Source: Lachnospiraceae bacterium UBA4364
Lineage (GTDB): Bacteria > Bacillota > Clostridia > Lachnospirales > Lachnospiraceae
Assembly (NCBI GenBank): GCA_002393955.1
Contig: DGSK01000001.1
Coordinates: forward strand, 100,199-164,198
Direction: 5' to 3'
DNA: 64,000 nt
Below are positions 7,632 through 15,423 of the stretch, in pieces. The notes beneath the pieces were generated by a model. It had not been told where the DNA came from. It did not search any database and saw only the letters and a list, made by a program, of their open reading frames with translations. Position numbers and translations under genes: made by a program. The first letter of the stretch is position 1; each line of letters opens with the position of its first letter.

Positions 7632-9758
7632 ATGTTTTGCAGTAAATGCGGTAAAGAAATTGAAGATGGTGCTAATTTTTGTCCGGAATGCGGTGCATCT
7701 GTAGAGCAGGCGCATAACAGTAAATCCGAGGTGTTTTCACAAGAAAACGAAAATGACGCACCTTCAGAAAAAGAGCCTCCAAGTGCAGATATATCGAAAC
7801 GCACCGATTCAGGCCGGAATATAAAAGAAGAAACTGTTATCAGAAAAAAGAAAAGTTTTATTCCGATTATCATAATTGGAGCAGCTGCTGCCGTACTGGT
7901 CTTAATACTGATAGTGATCATTACCGGAATCCTTGTTCTTAGCAGTCCGCAGCGAAAATATGATAAGCAACTGTCGCTAGGCCAGAAATACCTTGATGAG
8001 CTTGACTATGAGCAGGCTATTGCTGCATACCGTGCCGCAATAGAAATCGACCCGAAACAGCCGGAGGCATATGCCGGTCTTGCCAATACATATATCGCTA
8101 TGGAAGACTATGATTCAGCAAGGGAAGTATTGCTTGAGGGAATAGATGCTACCGACAGTGACACGCTTAAAGAAATGCTTAGCGAGCTGGAAGAAATGTA
8201 CTTTGCAGAGAATGGTGATACAGGTGCAGGGTCAGATTCTGACATATCGGCTCAGATTCCTGATGATGCACTTGAATGGAACGGACATTTTTATGCAATT
8301 TATGATGATACATCTTCATGGGAAGATGCAAAGACTCTTTGTGAAGACAGGAACGGACATCTGGCAACCATAATGTCTGCTGCAGAAAACAATGTGATAA
8401 GCGATTATGTTATGTCAATGGGGTATTACAGTATTTATTTCGGATGCTCAGATATTGATCAGTCAGGAGACTGGATTTGGGTGACCGGTGAGCCCTTGTC
8501 ATATACTAACTGGCATGAGGGAGAGCCTAATTACGATAATGAATATGAACGGTATGGAATGTATTACTTCGGAGACGGCACATGGAATGACGGAGATTTT
8601 AGTGGTGGTTCATATATCTGCGAATGGGATGTAGGAGAAGAGGATCCTGCTCTGATCGATGCTTTTGAGGAGGAATCTCCCGAAGGAGATTATTATGAGA
8701 TTGGTCTTATAGACGTACCGGGCGGTTATGAAGAATACTTTAATTTGGAATATGATCATGAATCAATAGAAACAGTACCAAACATCCTGCTTGATGCTAC
8801 ATATAAGTGTCAGGAGATATTTGATGATGCATTGATAAATGAAACAAGTGATGCGGGACATTGGTCTATCAGCACATTAGATGAGGACTATGTGGATCAG
8901 ATTCTGCGAGAATTCTATCATCTTGATGATGATATGATAAGCAGGATAAAGTACGAAGATTTTATCGAATCAGAACGTTATGTGGCATATGAAGGAGGTA
9001 ATTATGTTCGATATGAGGGAAACGTAGGAGGCGACATAGCAATCCATAAATACAATGTTACCTCTGTCATGTTCAACGGAACTGATCCCGGACACCCCGA
9101 CAGTGGAAAGTACCGTTTTGAATACGAGCACATTTCAGAGTGGCCCGACGGTTCAACTGAATTTAGCAGAAACGGGTATGCTTTAATGACATATGAAAAA
9201 TTCAACGGTACGTACTATTGGACCGTATATGAGGCATACGAAGGGGAGGATTATGAAGCGAGCAGGGACACTGATGACGGTGCGACCGAAGATACTTCGG
9301 GAGAGGAATGGAAGAACGCATACCTGATCCTGATAGATAAATACTATGAGCCCGAATCTTACATGTTTGCGCTCGTTTATATCGATGATGATGATATTCC
9401 GGAATTAGTGACAATTTATGATGGCATCGCAAGGCCATGGCTGGAAGTACATACATATTATAACGGGCAGCTTTATGAGTCTGTCGCAACAGGAAACTAT
9501 ATAGACTACAAAAAGAAAAGCGGTTTGATCCATTCCGGCGGTGCCCTCAGTGCAGAAGAATTTGGAGACGTTATATCCGAACTTAAGCATGGAAAATTAA
9601 CAATTATCATGTCTCGCAATGCTGATTCCTCAGGTTATTATGTAAACGGAAACAGTGTCAGCTATTCGGAATATGAAGAAAGTTTTGACCAATATTCTGA
9701 TATAAATTCGAGCTATGAATGGATGTCATATAATGAAATAAAAGATTATTTAAACTGA
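7632..9758 (+). CDS. Zinc-ribbon, single-span, TPR protein with C-type lectin domain
   Basis: 708 residues: zinc ribbon (C3, C6, C17, C20), membrane span about 77-103, TPR stalk about 112-182, then a C-type lectin-like domain at about 211-333. The lectin domain shows W-x-H-F-Y at its start, the LCEDRNGHLATI helix, an EPN motif (GEPNYDNE) and GTWNDGDF, ending YICEW. EPN plus WND is the calcium-dependent sugar-binding signature of this fold. A ~370-residue acidic C-terminal part follows, ending in a module (ALVYIDDDDIPELV) shared with the truncated gene at 3-1061. This implies an outer-surface carbohydrate-binding receptor anchored by a span, with a zinc ribbon inside. The start follows AAAAGGAATAG, a weaker site than its neighbours have. 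Confidence 0.87.
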   Translation: MFCSKCGKEIEDGANFCPECGASVEQAHNSKSEVFSQENENDAPSEKEPPSADISKRTDSGRNIKEETVIRKKKSFIPIIIIGAAAAVLVLILIVIITGILVLSSPQRKYDKQLSLGQKYLDELDYEQAIAAYRAAIEIDPKQPEAYAGLANTYIAMEDYDSAREVLLEGIDATDSDTLKEMLSELEEMYFAENGDTGAGSDSDISAQIPDDALEWNGHFYAIYDDTSSWEDAKTLCEDRNGHLATIMSAAENNVISDYVMSMGYYSIYFGCSDIDQSGDWIWVTGEPLSYTNWHEGEPNYDNEYERYGMYYFGDGTWNDGDFSGGSYICEWDVGEEDPALIDAFEEESPEGDYYEIGLIDVPGGYEEYFNLEYDHESIETVPNILLDATYKCQEIFDDALINETSDAGHWSISTLDEDYVDQILREFYHLDDDMISRIKYEDFIESERYVAYEGGNYVRYEGNVGGDIAIHKYNVTSVMFNGTDPGHPDSGKYRFEYEHISEWPDGSTEFSRNGYALMTYEKFNGTYYWTVYEAYEGEDYEASRDTDDGATEDTSGEEWKNAYLILIDKYYEPESYMFALVYIDDDDIPELVTIYDGIARPWLEVHTYYNGQLYESVATGNYIDYKKKSGLIHSGGALSAEEFGDVISELKHGKLTIIMSRNADSSGYYVNGNSVSYSEYEESFDQYSDINSSYEWMSYNEIKDYLN

Positions 9759-9829
9759 TGTTTCCTTGTTGTATAATTTCAGAGGATATGTTGAAAAAAC
9801 AGTGTTTTAATTTGCTCGGAGGCTAAATT

Positions 9830-9958
9830 ATGTTTTGCAGAAAATGCGGCAGAGAATTGGAAAACAGAATGAAGAACTGTCCGGATTGTGGGGCAGAAAT
9901 AATTACTGATGAGCCCGTACAGAACGGAAATGCAGAATTAAATGCTATTCTGTTATAA
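9830..9958 (+). CDS. 42-residue zinc-ribbon fragment; N-terminal piece of a split gene
   Basis: Starts after a strong CGGAGG and encodes the same ribbon (C3, C6, C17, C20) as its neighbours, then stops at TAA 9956-9958 within what should be the linker. The reading frame continues without another stop through the ATG at 9986 into the membrane/TPR/DUF6273 protein. Removing this one stop would give a 498-residue protein with the family architecture. It is therefore either a nonsense-mutated gene, a sequencing error, or a separately made ribbon peptide. I favour a recent nonsense change. Confidence 0.65.
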   Translation: MFCRKCGRELENRMKNCPDCGAEIITDEPVQNGNAELNAILL

Positions 9959-9985
9959 CGTTGCTTTTTTAAAACAGGTAGAAAA

Positions 9986-11326
9986 ATGGCAGAAGAAAAA
10001 ATAGTTCGGAAAAAAACAAAAATGCCTCTTATCATATCACTGGCGGCTGTGTTCGTTGTGATGTTGGCTGTTGTGGCAGTAGTGGCGTTAATTGTCGTGC
10101 AGTCGTTAAGCCCGAAACAGCGGCTGCAAAAACAGCTGGAAATCGGTGACAGGTATCTGTCAGAGCTTGACTATGAACAGGCTGTCGTGGCATATCGTAC
10201 AGCCATCGAAATTGACCCTAAGAATGTAGATGCATATCTTGGTTTAGCTGATGCCTATGTGGGTATGAATGATCATGAAGAGGCTGTAAATGTGCTGGCT
10301 GAATGTTATGAACAAACTGAGTATGAAGATATTCCTGTGCAGATGGCTGAAGTTTACTTGGAGTGGGCTGAGTTTGTGTTGATAACAGATGGAAGTTCCG
10401 GAGATGACAGCTCCTTTACCTATGCGTTGGAAATCTTGCAGACGGGCTATGAAAGTACGAATGACGATCGTCTGATAAAGCGTATTGAAGAGCTGACAAA
10501 AACAACTGAAAATAATGATCAAACTGAATACAGCAGCCCGGAAGATGGCGGGAATCAAGATGCAGAAGAGAAAAAAACCTGGGGTGACGGCCGTGCCTGG
10601 ACGGACCGGGAGGATATTCTGCCCCATGAGGAGGGCGAATATGTCATATTTGGTGCCTACGAGCAGGATAATGATTTAACGAACGGCCCGGAACCGCTGG
10701 AGTGGGAAGTGCTGGATGTAAATGAGAAGGGAACTCTGCTCATAAGCCGTTATGTATTGGATGCCAAGGCATACAACGAAGAGCTGGTGGATATTACTTG
10801 GGCAGAATGTACACTGAGGCAATGGATGAATGACGATTTTCTAAACAGTGCATTTACTACGGCTGAACAGGAATATATCAATGAGGTTACTATTCCGAAT
10901 CCGGATAGTTCCACTTGGGGAACTCCGGGAGGAGAAGATACCACGGACAGAATATTTGCACTAAGTACAGACGAGGTTGAATACTATTATGATCTGGATA
11001 TGCCGAGCCCTTTTGCTGATCATTTAACTACATACGACAGACGATTATTGATCCAGCCAACACCATATGCTAAAAATACAAGACGGGTAATCTGCAGCGC
11101 TATTTCTCAGGCGGATTACGACGAATGGTTTGGAGGCGTCAGCGGCTATGAAAGTGATGTGATCGGTTTAACCGGTGCGGGCTGGTGGCTTCGTTCTCCG
11201 GGAGGCGATAATCGTGGGGCATGTCTTGTAGACGATGATGGAGGTGCGAGCTGGGTACATTCGTATGGTGTAATCGATACTCCATATTTCGGCGTGCGTC
11301 CTGCGTTGTATATAACACAAAGATAA
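9986..11326 (+). CDS. Single-span TPR protein with DUF6273 head, missing its zinc ribbon
   Basis: 446 residues from the ATG at 9986: a basic leader, a membrane span (about 11-37), a TPR stalk (YEQAVVAYRTAIEIDPKN) extended by further helices to ~165, a charged linker, and a DUF6273 head from about 212 (EPLEWEVLD, LRQWMNDDF, WWLRSPGGD, GVRPALYI). It is the paralogue of 6148-7560. Its ribbon is encoded just upstream in the same frame but cut off by a TAA. A partial AGGTAG precedes the ATG, so reinitiation could still yield a membrane-anchored product without the cytoplasmic ribbon. It ends the cluster; the next gene, rplU, has its own promoter. Confidence 0.83.
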   Translation: MAEEKIVRKKTKMPLIISLAAVFVVMLAVVAVVALIVVQSLSPKQRLQKQLEIGDRYLSELDYEQAVVAYRTAIEIDPKNVDAYLGLADAYVGMNDHEEAVNVLAECYEQTEYEDIPVQMAEVYLEWAEFVLITDGSSGDDSSFTYALEILQTGYESTNDDRLIKRIEELTKTTENNDQTEYSSPEDGGNQDAEEKKTWGDGRAWTDREDILPHEEGEYVIFGAYEQDNDLTNGPEPLEWEVLDVNEKGTLLISRYVLDAKAYNEELVDITWAECTLRQWMNDDFLNSAFTTAEQEYINEVTIPNPDSSTWGTPGGEDTTDRIFALSTDEVEYYYDLDMPSPFADHLTTYDRRLLIQPTPYAKNTRRVICSAISQADYDEWFGGVSGYESDVIGLTGAGWWLRSPGGDNRGACLVDDDGGASWVHSYGVIDTPYFGVRPALYITQR

Positions 11327-11423
11327 AGTGTTTGCAGTCGGTATGGATGTTTGAATAACAGCTAAGCCGGATTATGACAACCTGAAAAGATCCTCAACAA
11401 GATCAGCATTTATAAATTTCCGG

Positions 11424-11452
11424 TTGACATATATCCCTTTAAATGCTAATAT
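11424..11452 (+). promoter_or_regulatory. Sigma-A-type promoter of the rplU operon
   Basis: TTGACA at 11424-11429, a 17-nt spacer, and TAATAT at 11447-11452. The predicted transcript starts near 11459, about 80 nt before the rplU start codon. Confidence 0.75.
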
Positions 11453-11458
11453 TTTACG

Positions 11459-11538
11459 GTATGCCGCATGGCGAGGTAGAAGTTTTTGCTCTCGGGCAAG
11501 ACACCATAGTCAGCGAGATTGGAAGAAGGAGGTAGTCC
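11459..11538 (+). promoter_or_regulatory. Candidate L21 leader (autoregulatory 5' UTR)
   Basis: An ~80-nt untranslated leader between the promoter and rplU. It holds a small hairpin (TTGC-TCTCGG-GCAA near 11490-11503) and ends at the AAGGAGG of rplU. Firmicutes rplU operons often carry an L21 leader RNA in this position. I cannot confirm the family from the sequence alone. Confidence 0.4.
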
Positions 11539-11539
11539 T

Positions 11540-11845
11540 ATGTACGCAATTATTGCAACAGGCGGAAAGCAGTACAAAGTTTCCGAAGGTGATGTGATAA
11601 AGGTTGAGAAGCTGTCAGCAGAGGCAGGCGAGACCGTTACTTTCGATAATGTACTTGCTGTATCCGATGGTTCTTTAAAGGTTGGCAGTGATGTGTCAGG
11701 TGCTAAGGTAAGCGCTACTGTTGTTTCTCAGGGAAGAGACAAGAAGGTAGTTGTTTACAAGTATAAGCCCAAGACAGGTTATCACAAGAAGAACGGTCAC
11801 AGACAGGCATTTACGCAGGTTAAGATCGAATCTATCAAAGCCTGA
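11540..11845 (+). CDS. rplU: 50S ribosomal protein L21
   Basis: 101 residues, the usual length, beginning MYAIIATGGKQYKV and containing the conserved KPKTGYHKKNGHRQ segment near the C-terminus that contacts 23S rRNA. The ATG at 11540 is set by AAGGAGG at 11526-11532; an in-frame TTG at 11519 lies upstream of that site and is unlikely. First gene of rplU-prp-rpmA, the standard Firmicutes order. Confidence 0.97.
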   Translation: MYAIIATGGKQYKVSEGDVIKVEKLSAEAGETVTFDNVLAVSDGSLKVGSDVSGAKVSATVVSQGRDKKVVVYKYKPKTGYHKKNGHRQAFTQVKIESIKA

Positions 11846-11860
11846 ATCTGAGGTTGCGCT

Positions 11861-12193
11861 ATGATTGATGTATGTGTTACAAGCTGTGGGGAGCATTCTT
11901 ATAAAAGGATAGACTGCAGCGGACATGCAGGATTTGCTAAAGGCGGGAAAGACATAGTATGTGCGTCGGTATCCATACTGGTGATCAATACTGTTAATTC
12001 CATAGAAACCTTCACAAAATGTAAAGTCATAGAGGCAGAAGAAGATTCAGCAAAAGGCCGTGTGTCCGTGATTTTTCCGGAGGGAACGGCGGGAGAGGCC
12101 ACATTGCTCATAGATTCCATGCTTTTGGGCATAAGATCAATAGAAGAGCAATACGGCAGTAAATATGTGAAGTTGACAGAAGTGAAAGAATAA
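11861..12193 (+). CDS. prp: Ribosomal-processing cysteine protease Prp
   Basis: 110 residues, between rplU and rpmA as in Bacillus and Staphylococcus (YsxB). Prp removes the N-terminal extension of ribosomal protein L27. The catalytic pair is visible: His in SGHAGFA and Cys in DIVCASVS. The start is preceded only by a weak GAGG, consistent with coupling to rplU 15 nt upstream. Confidence 0.93.
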   Translation: MIDVCVTSCGEHSYKRIDCSGHAGFAKGGKDIVCASVSILVINTVNSIETFTKCKVIEAEEDSAKGRVSVIFPEGTAGEATLLIDSMLLGIRSIEEQYGSKYVKLTEVKE

Positions 12194-12206
12194 GGAGGCG
12201 AAAGCC

Positions 12207-12497
12207 ATGATGAAATTAGACCTTCAGTTCTTTGCTCATAAGAAGGGTGTGGGATCCACCAAGAACGGCAGAGATTCCGAATCCAAGAGGCTTGGAGCAA
12301 AGAGAGCGGACGGACAGTTCGTAAAAGCCGGTAATATCATCTACAGACAGCGTGGCACCAAGATCCATCCGGGTCTCAATGTTGGACGCGGCGGTGATGA
12401 TACATTATTTGCTACAGCTGACGGTGTTCTTCGTTTTGAGCGCTTAGGCCGTGATAAGAAGCAGGCAAGCGTTTATCCCCAGGCAGAGGAGAAATAA
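12207..12497 (+). CDS. rpmA: 50S ribosomal protein L27 with cleavable N-terminal extension
   Basis: 96 residues. The mature L27 sequence AHKKGVGSTKNGRDS is preceded by MMKLDLQFF, the Firmicutes extension that Prp cuts after the second Phe, leaving the N-terminal Ala that reaches toward the peptidyl-transferase centre. The RBS is AAGGAGG. Two start codons (12207, 12210) are adjacent; either gives the same mature protein. Confidence 0.97.
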   Translation: MMKLDLQFFAHKKGVGSTKNGRDSESKRLGAKRADGQFVKAGNIIYRQRGTKIHPGLNVGRGGDDTLFATADGVLRFERLGRDKKQASVYPQAEEK

Positions 12498-12545
12498 ATC
12501 TGTCAGAAGAAGAACGTCACAACGGTTAATATAACTGTTATTTAA

Positions 12546-12588
12546 CAAGCCGCCCGGTTTGTGCATATGCGCAGATCGTAGCGGCTTG
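12546..12588. repeat. Inverted repeat, first stem of the rpmA-obg island
   Basis: CAAGCCGC at 12546-12553 pairs perfectly with GCGGCTTG at 12581-12588; the loop holds a second palindrome-like core, TGCATATGCGCA. It could help end the rpmA transcript, but no T-run follows. Confidence 0.6.
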
Positions 12589-12602
12589 ATTTGTGATATT
12601 AA

Positions 12603-12665
12603 GGGTTACAAGCAGGGAAAATCGAACAAAGCTCGCTTTAGTGAGATTTTCCCTGCTTGTAACCC
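12603..12665. repeat. Large perfect inverted repeat between rpmA and obg
   Basis: A 21-bp arm at 12603-12623 (GGGTTACAAGCAGGGAAAAT plus C) is exactly complementary to 12645-12665. The 21-nt centre contains a smaller hairpin (AAAG-CTCG-CTTT). With no T-run on the + side, it is not a standard terminator; it may be a mobile palindromic element or a structured RNA. Confidence 0.8.
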
Positions 12666-12676
12666 AAACCGCATGA

Positions 12677-12773
12677 GCAAGCTGCGAGACGCTTGCAAAG
12701 CAAGCGACGAGACGCATGCAAAGCATGCTACACAGCGGGTTGCGAATGTGGTTTCGAATTGCGGAGCAATTCG
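12677..12773. repeat. Cluster of short perfect hairpins before obg
   Basis: Three compact stems with 3-nt loops: GCTTGC-AAA-GCAAGC (12691-12705), GCATGC-AAA-GCATGC (12714-12728) and CGAATTGC-GGA-GCAATTCG (12755-12773). GCAAGC at 12677-12682 can compete for GCTTGC at 12691, so two foldings are mutually exclusive. No open frame here looks coding. The rest of the 12498-12858 gap is AT-rich with no promoter I can name. Confidence 0.7.
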
Positions 12774-12858
12774 TTAATATTATGATTTATCATCCACAAA
12801 TTTTTATTTATTTTCAATTTATGAGTTTGAAAGAAATCGTGTGAGACAGGAGTTACTT

Positions 12859-14190
12859 ATGTTTGCGGACAGAGCAAGGCTGACACTTGTCAGCGGAAAA
12901 GGCGGAGACGGACATGTCTCTTTCAGAAGGGAAAAATATGTTCCGGATGGCGGCCCTGACGGTGGAGACGGCGGCAGGGGCGGAGATGTAATACTCCGTG
13001 TTGATCCGGGGCTTAATACGCTTATAAATTATAAACACAGAAAGAAATTCGCGGCAACAGACGGTGAAGAAGGCGGCAAGAGAAACTGCAGGGGCAAGGA
13101 TGGCACTGATGTTATCCTGCCTTTACCGGAAGGAACAGTTGTCAGGGACGCTGCGACCGGAAAGGTCATAGTAGACTTATCCGGTCAGACGAAAGAATAC
13201 ACAATACTTACCGGCGGCAGAGGCGGTGCCGGCAACCAGCATTTTGCATCCTCAACCATGCAGGCTCCAAAATATGCAAAACCCGGCGGACCGGCTAAGA
13301 CAGCTGAGGTCATACTGGAGCTTAAGCTTATTGCAGATGTGGGACTTATAGGTTATCCAAGCGTTGGAAAATCTTCTCTTTTAAGAGCTACCACCAATGC
13401 CGAACCTGAGTGCGCAGATTATCATTTTACCACCCTCAATCCGCATCTTGGTGTGGTAGATCTTGGAGACGGCAGTACTTTTGTAATGGCAGATCTTCCG
13501 GGACTCATAGACGGCGCTGCAGACGGTGCCGGACTTGGCCATCAGTTTTTACGGCATATAGAAAGAAATAAGCTCCTTATACACGTGCTTGATGCCGCAG
13601 GGACGGAAGGCCGGGATCCCATCGAGGATTTCCACAATATCAATGCTGAATTATCAAAATACAGTCCCGAGGTAGCAGCGCTGCCTCAGGTAATAGCAGC
13701 CAATAAGATCGATCTGATACCTGCGGAACCTGAAGCTGTCGATGTAGACGAAGACGGAGAGCTGGTCTATGCTCCTGACCCCATAGAACGGATAAGGCAG
13801 GAACTGGAAACAGACGAAAGGCCTGTTTTCCCAATAAGCACTGCCACCGGTGCCGGAATAAAGCAAATGCTTTCATATGTTTATGAAGCCCTTCAGCACA
13901 TGGAGACAGAGGTTAAGATTTTTGAACAGGAATATGACCCTGACATAGCTCTTGCCGGCGGTAACGAGCCATATACCGTAGAATATGACGCCAGGAATGA
14001 CGAATATGTCTGTGAGGGGCCCAGGATTGAAAAAATGCTTGGCTATACTAACCTTGAGTCGGAAAAAGGATTTGTATTTTTCCAGAAATTCCTTAAGGAA
14101 AACGGCATCCTGGATGAACTGGAAAAGCTCGGCATAAAAGACGGCGATACCGTCAGGATCTACGGATTTTCATTTGAATACTATAAATGA
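12859..14190 (+). CDS. obg: GTPase Obg (ribosome assembly, stress)
   Basis: 443 residues with the three Obg parts: glycine-rich N-terminal fold (MFADRARLTL, GGDGHVSFRREK), G domain (G1 GYPSVGKSS, G3 DLPGLIDGA, G4 NKID) and the C-terminal OCT domain. Obg binds GTP and acts in 50S maturation. The ATG at 12859 is chosen because AGGAG lies 6 nt upstream and the family starts MFAD or MFVD; the GTG at 12841 precedes that site. The insertion after NKID (about residues 290-315) is acidic. Confidence 0.96.
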   Translation: MFADRARLTLVSGKGGDGHVSFRREKYVPDGGPDGGDGGRGGDVILRVDPGLNTLINYKHRKKFAATDGEEGGKRNCRGKDGTDVILPLPEGTVVRDAATGKVIVDLSGQTKEYTILTGGRGGAGNQHFASSTMQAPKYAKPGGPAKTAEVILELKLIADVGLIGYPSVGKSSLLRATTNAEPECADYHFTTLNPHLGVVDLGDGSTFVMADLPGLIDGAADGAGLGHQFLRHIERNKLLIHVLDAAGTEGRDPIEDFHNINAELSKYSPEVAALPQVIAANKIDLIPAEPEAVDVDEDGELVYAPDPIERIRQELETDERPVFPISTATGAGIKQMLSYVYEALQHMETEVKIFEQEYDPDIALAGGNEPYTVEYDARNDEYVCEGPRIEKMLGYTNLESEKGFVFFQKFLKENGILDELEKLGIKDGDTVRIYGFSFEYYK

Positions 14191-14262
14191 TCAGACATTA
14201 TAAAAATAGCCTGACAGCAGTTTAAACTGCGGATATAAAACCGCATAAGAAAGAGGAGATCA

Positions 14263-14607
14263 ATGGCAATAACACTTACAAGCAAGCAGAGAGCGTATCT
14301 GAGAGGACTGGCATCCACAGAGAAGCCGTTATTTTCCATAGGCAAGAGTAATCTGACGCCTGAAATAACAAATGCCGTTGCCGAAGCCTTTGCTAACCGT
14401 GAGATTATCAAAGTAAACATCCTTAAAAGCACCGCTGACGAGCAGGACGAGGAAGGGCTAAGGAATATCGGTGAGATACTCGCAGAACGCACGGGCGCTG
14501 TCCTTGTATGCAACATAGGGCGGAAACTTGTTTTATATAAGCCTTTCAAAGAAAGCAAAGATAAAAAGGATAAAAAATACGCAAACCGGATAATATTGCC
14601 TAAATAA
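14263..14607 (+). CDS. yhbY: YhbY-family RNA-binding protein (CRM domain)
   Basis: 114 residues, one CRS1-YhbY domain: LTSKQRAYLRGLA at the start, then the FSIGKSNLT loop (GxxG-like RNA-binding turn) and IGRKLVLYK near the end. YhbY proteins bind pre-50S particles. The position between obg and nadD is the usual one in clostridia. The start follows AGAGGAG. A lysine-rich tail extends past the domain. Confidence 0.93.
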   Translation: MAITLTSKQRAYLRGLASTEKPLFSIGKSNLTPEITNAVAEAFANREIIKVNILKSTADEQDEEGLRNIGEILAERTGAVLVCNIGRKLVLYKPFKESKDKKDKKYANRIILPK

Positions 14608-14640
14608 ATGGCATAACCGTACACTAAAAAAAGGATAAAC

Positions 14641-15423
14641 ATGGGATTACCTTTCTTTAAGAAAAAGAATAATAACGGTAACAAAACTGTTGCTGCAAAG
14701 AAAAAACTATGCGTATTCGGCGGAACTTTCGATCCCATGCACAGGGCTCATCTTAACATGGCATTCAAGGCCTGCAGGACTTATTCCATAGACAGGATGC
14801 TATTTATGCCGAGTGGCGAGTCATACTTTAAGACAGGAGTAAGCAGCGCAGAGGACAGACTCGAGATTTGCCGCCTTTCAGTACAGGAATACTCTGAACT
14901 TCCTGAAGTCAGAGACGGACTCACATCCTGTGAATGGGGAGTCTCCGACTTGGAAGTAAAAAGGGAAGGTAAAACATATACATACGAGACTATAGAGACA
15001 CTGCGTACCCAATTTCCGGACTATGACATTTATTTTCTTGTAGGAGAGGACACATTAAGGAGTATGGAGACTTGGCGTGAACCGCAGATAGTATTTGCGG
15101 GATGCATCATAATAGCTGCCGCCAGACCCTCCAGACGGGGACAGATTTTTGATGAAAGCGGCCACGAGATTCATAATGATGGAGATCAGCAGGCAGGAAA
15201 TCGTATTTCAGCCGCAGGTAGTTCCGTTAACATCGAACGTCTTGAAGACCTTCAGACCAGACTTATGAAGCATTATCCTGCCGAGATACACATTATGCGA
15301 TTTGATGAAGATATGTCTTCGTCAGCCATTAAGGAAGATATAAGAGCTGACAGAGATGTTTCCGACAGGCTTATGCCGTCAGCGTATGGCTATATTATTG
15401 AGAATAGCATGTATTTACAGTAA
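14641..15423 (+). CDS. nadD: Nicotinate-nucleotide adenylyltransferase
   Basis: 260 residues. It makes deamido-NAD from nicotinate mononucleotide and ATP in NAD synthesis. The nucleotidyltransferase motif GGTFDPMHRAHL and the C-terminal SSSAIKEDIR motif are both present. It is longer than the usual ~200 because of a 23-residue basic N-terminal extension (FFKKKNNN) and an insertion of about 35 residues after the ARPSRRG segment. The start at 14641 follows AAAAAAGGATAAAC. It overlaps the yqeK start by one base (TAATG). Confidence 0.95.
   Translation: MGLPFFKKKNNNGNKTVAAKKKLCVFGGTFDPMHRAHLNMAFKACRTYSIDRMLFMPSGESYFKTGVSSAEDRLEICRLSVQEYSELPEVRDGLTSCEWGVSDLEVKREGKTYTYETIETLRTQFPDYDIYFLVGEDTLRSMETWREPQIVFAGCIIIAAARPSRRGQIFDESGHEIHNDGDQQAGNRISAAGSSVNIERLEDLQTRLMKHYPAEIHIMRFDEDMSSSAIKEDIRADRDVSDRLMPSAYGYIIENSMYLQ

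Noticed and set aside
6148..11326. Diversity-generating retroelement
   Set aside because: The DUF6273 ends look variable, but no reverse transcriptase, accessory gene or template repeat is present in the window.
12538..12777. Short frames on both strands in the rpmA-obg gap
   Set aside because: They are products of the inverted repeats; no RBS and no protein-like composition.
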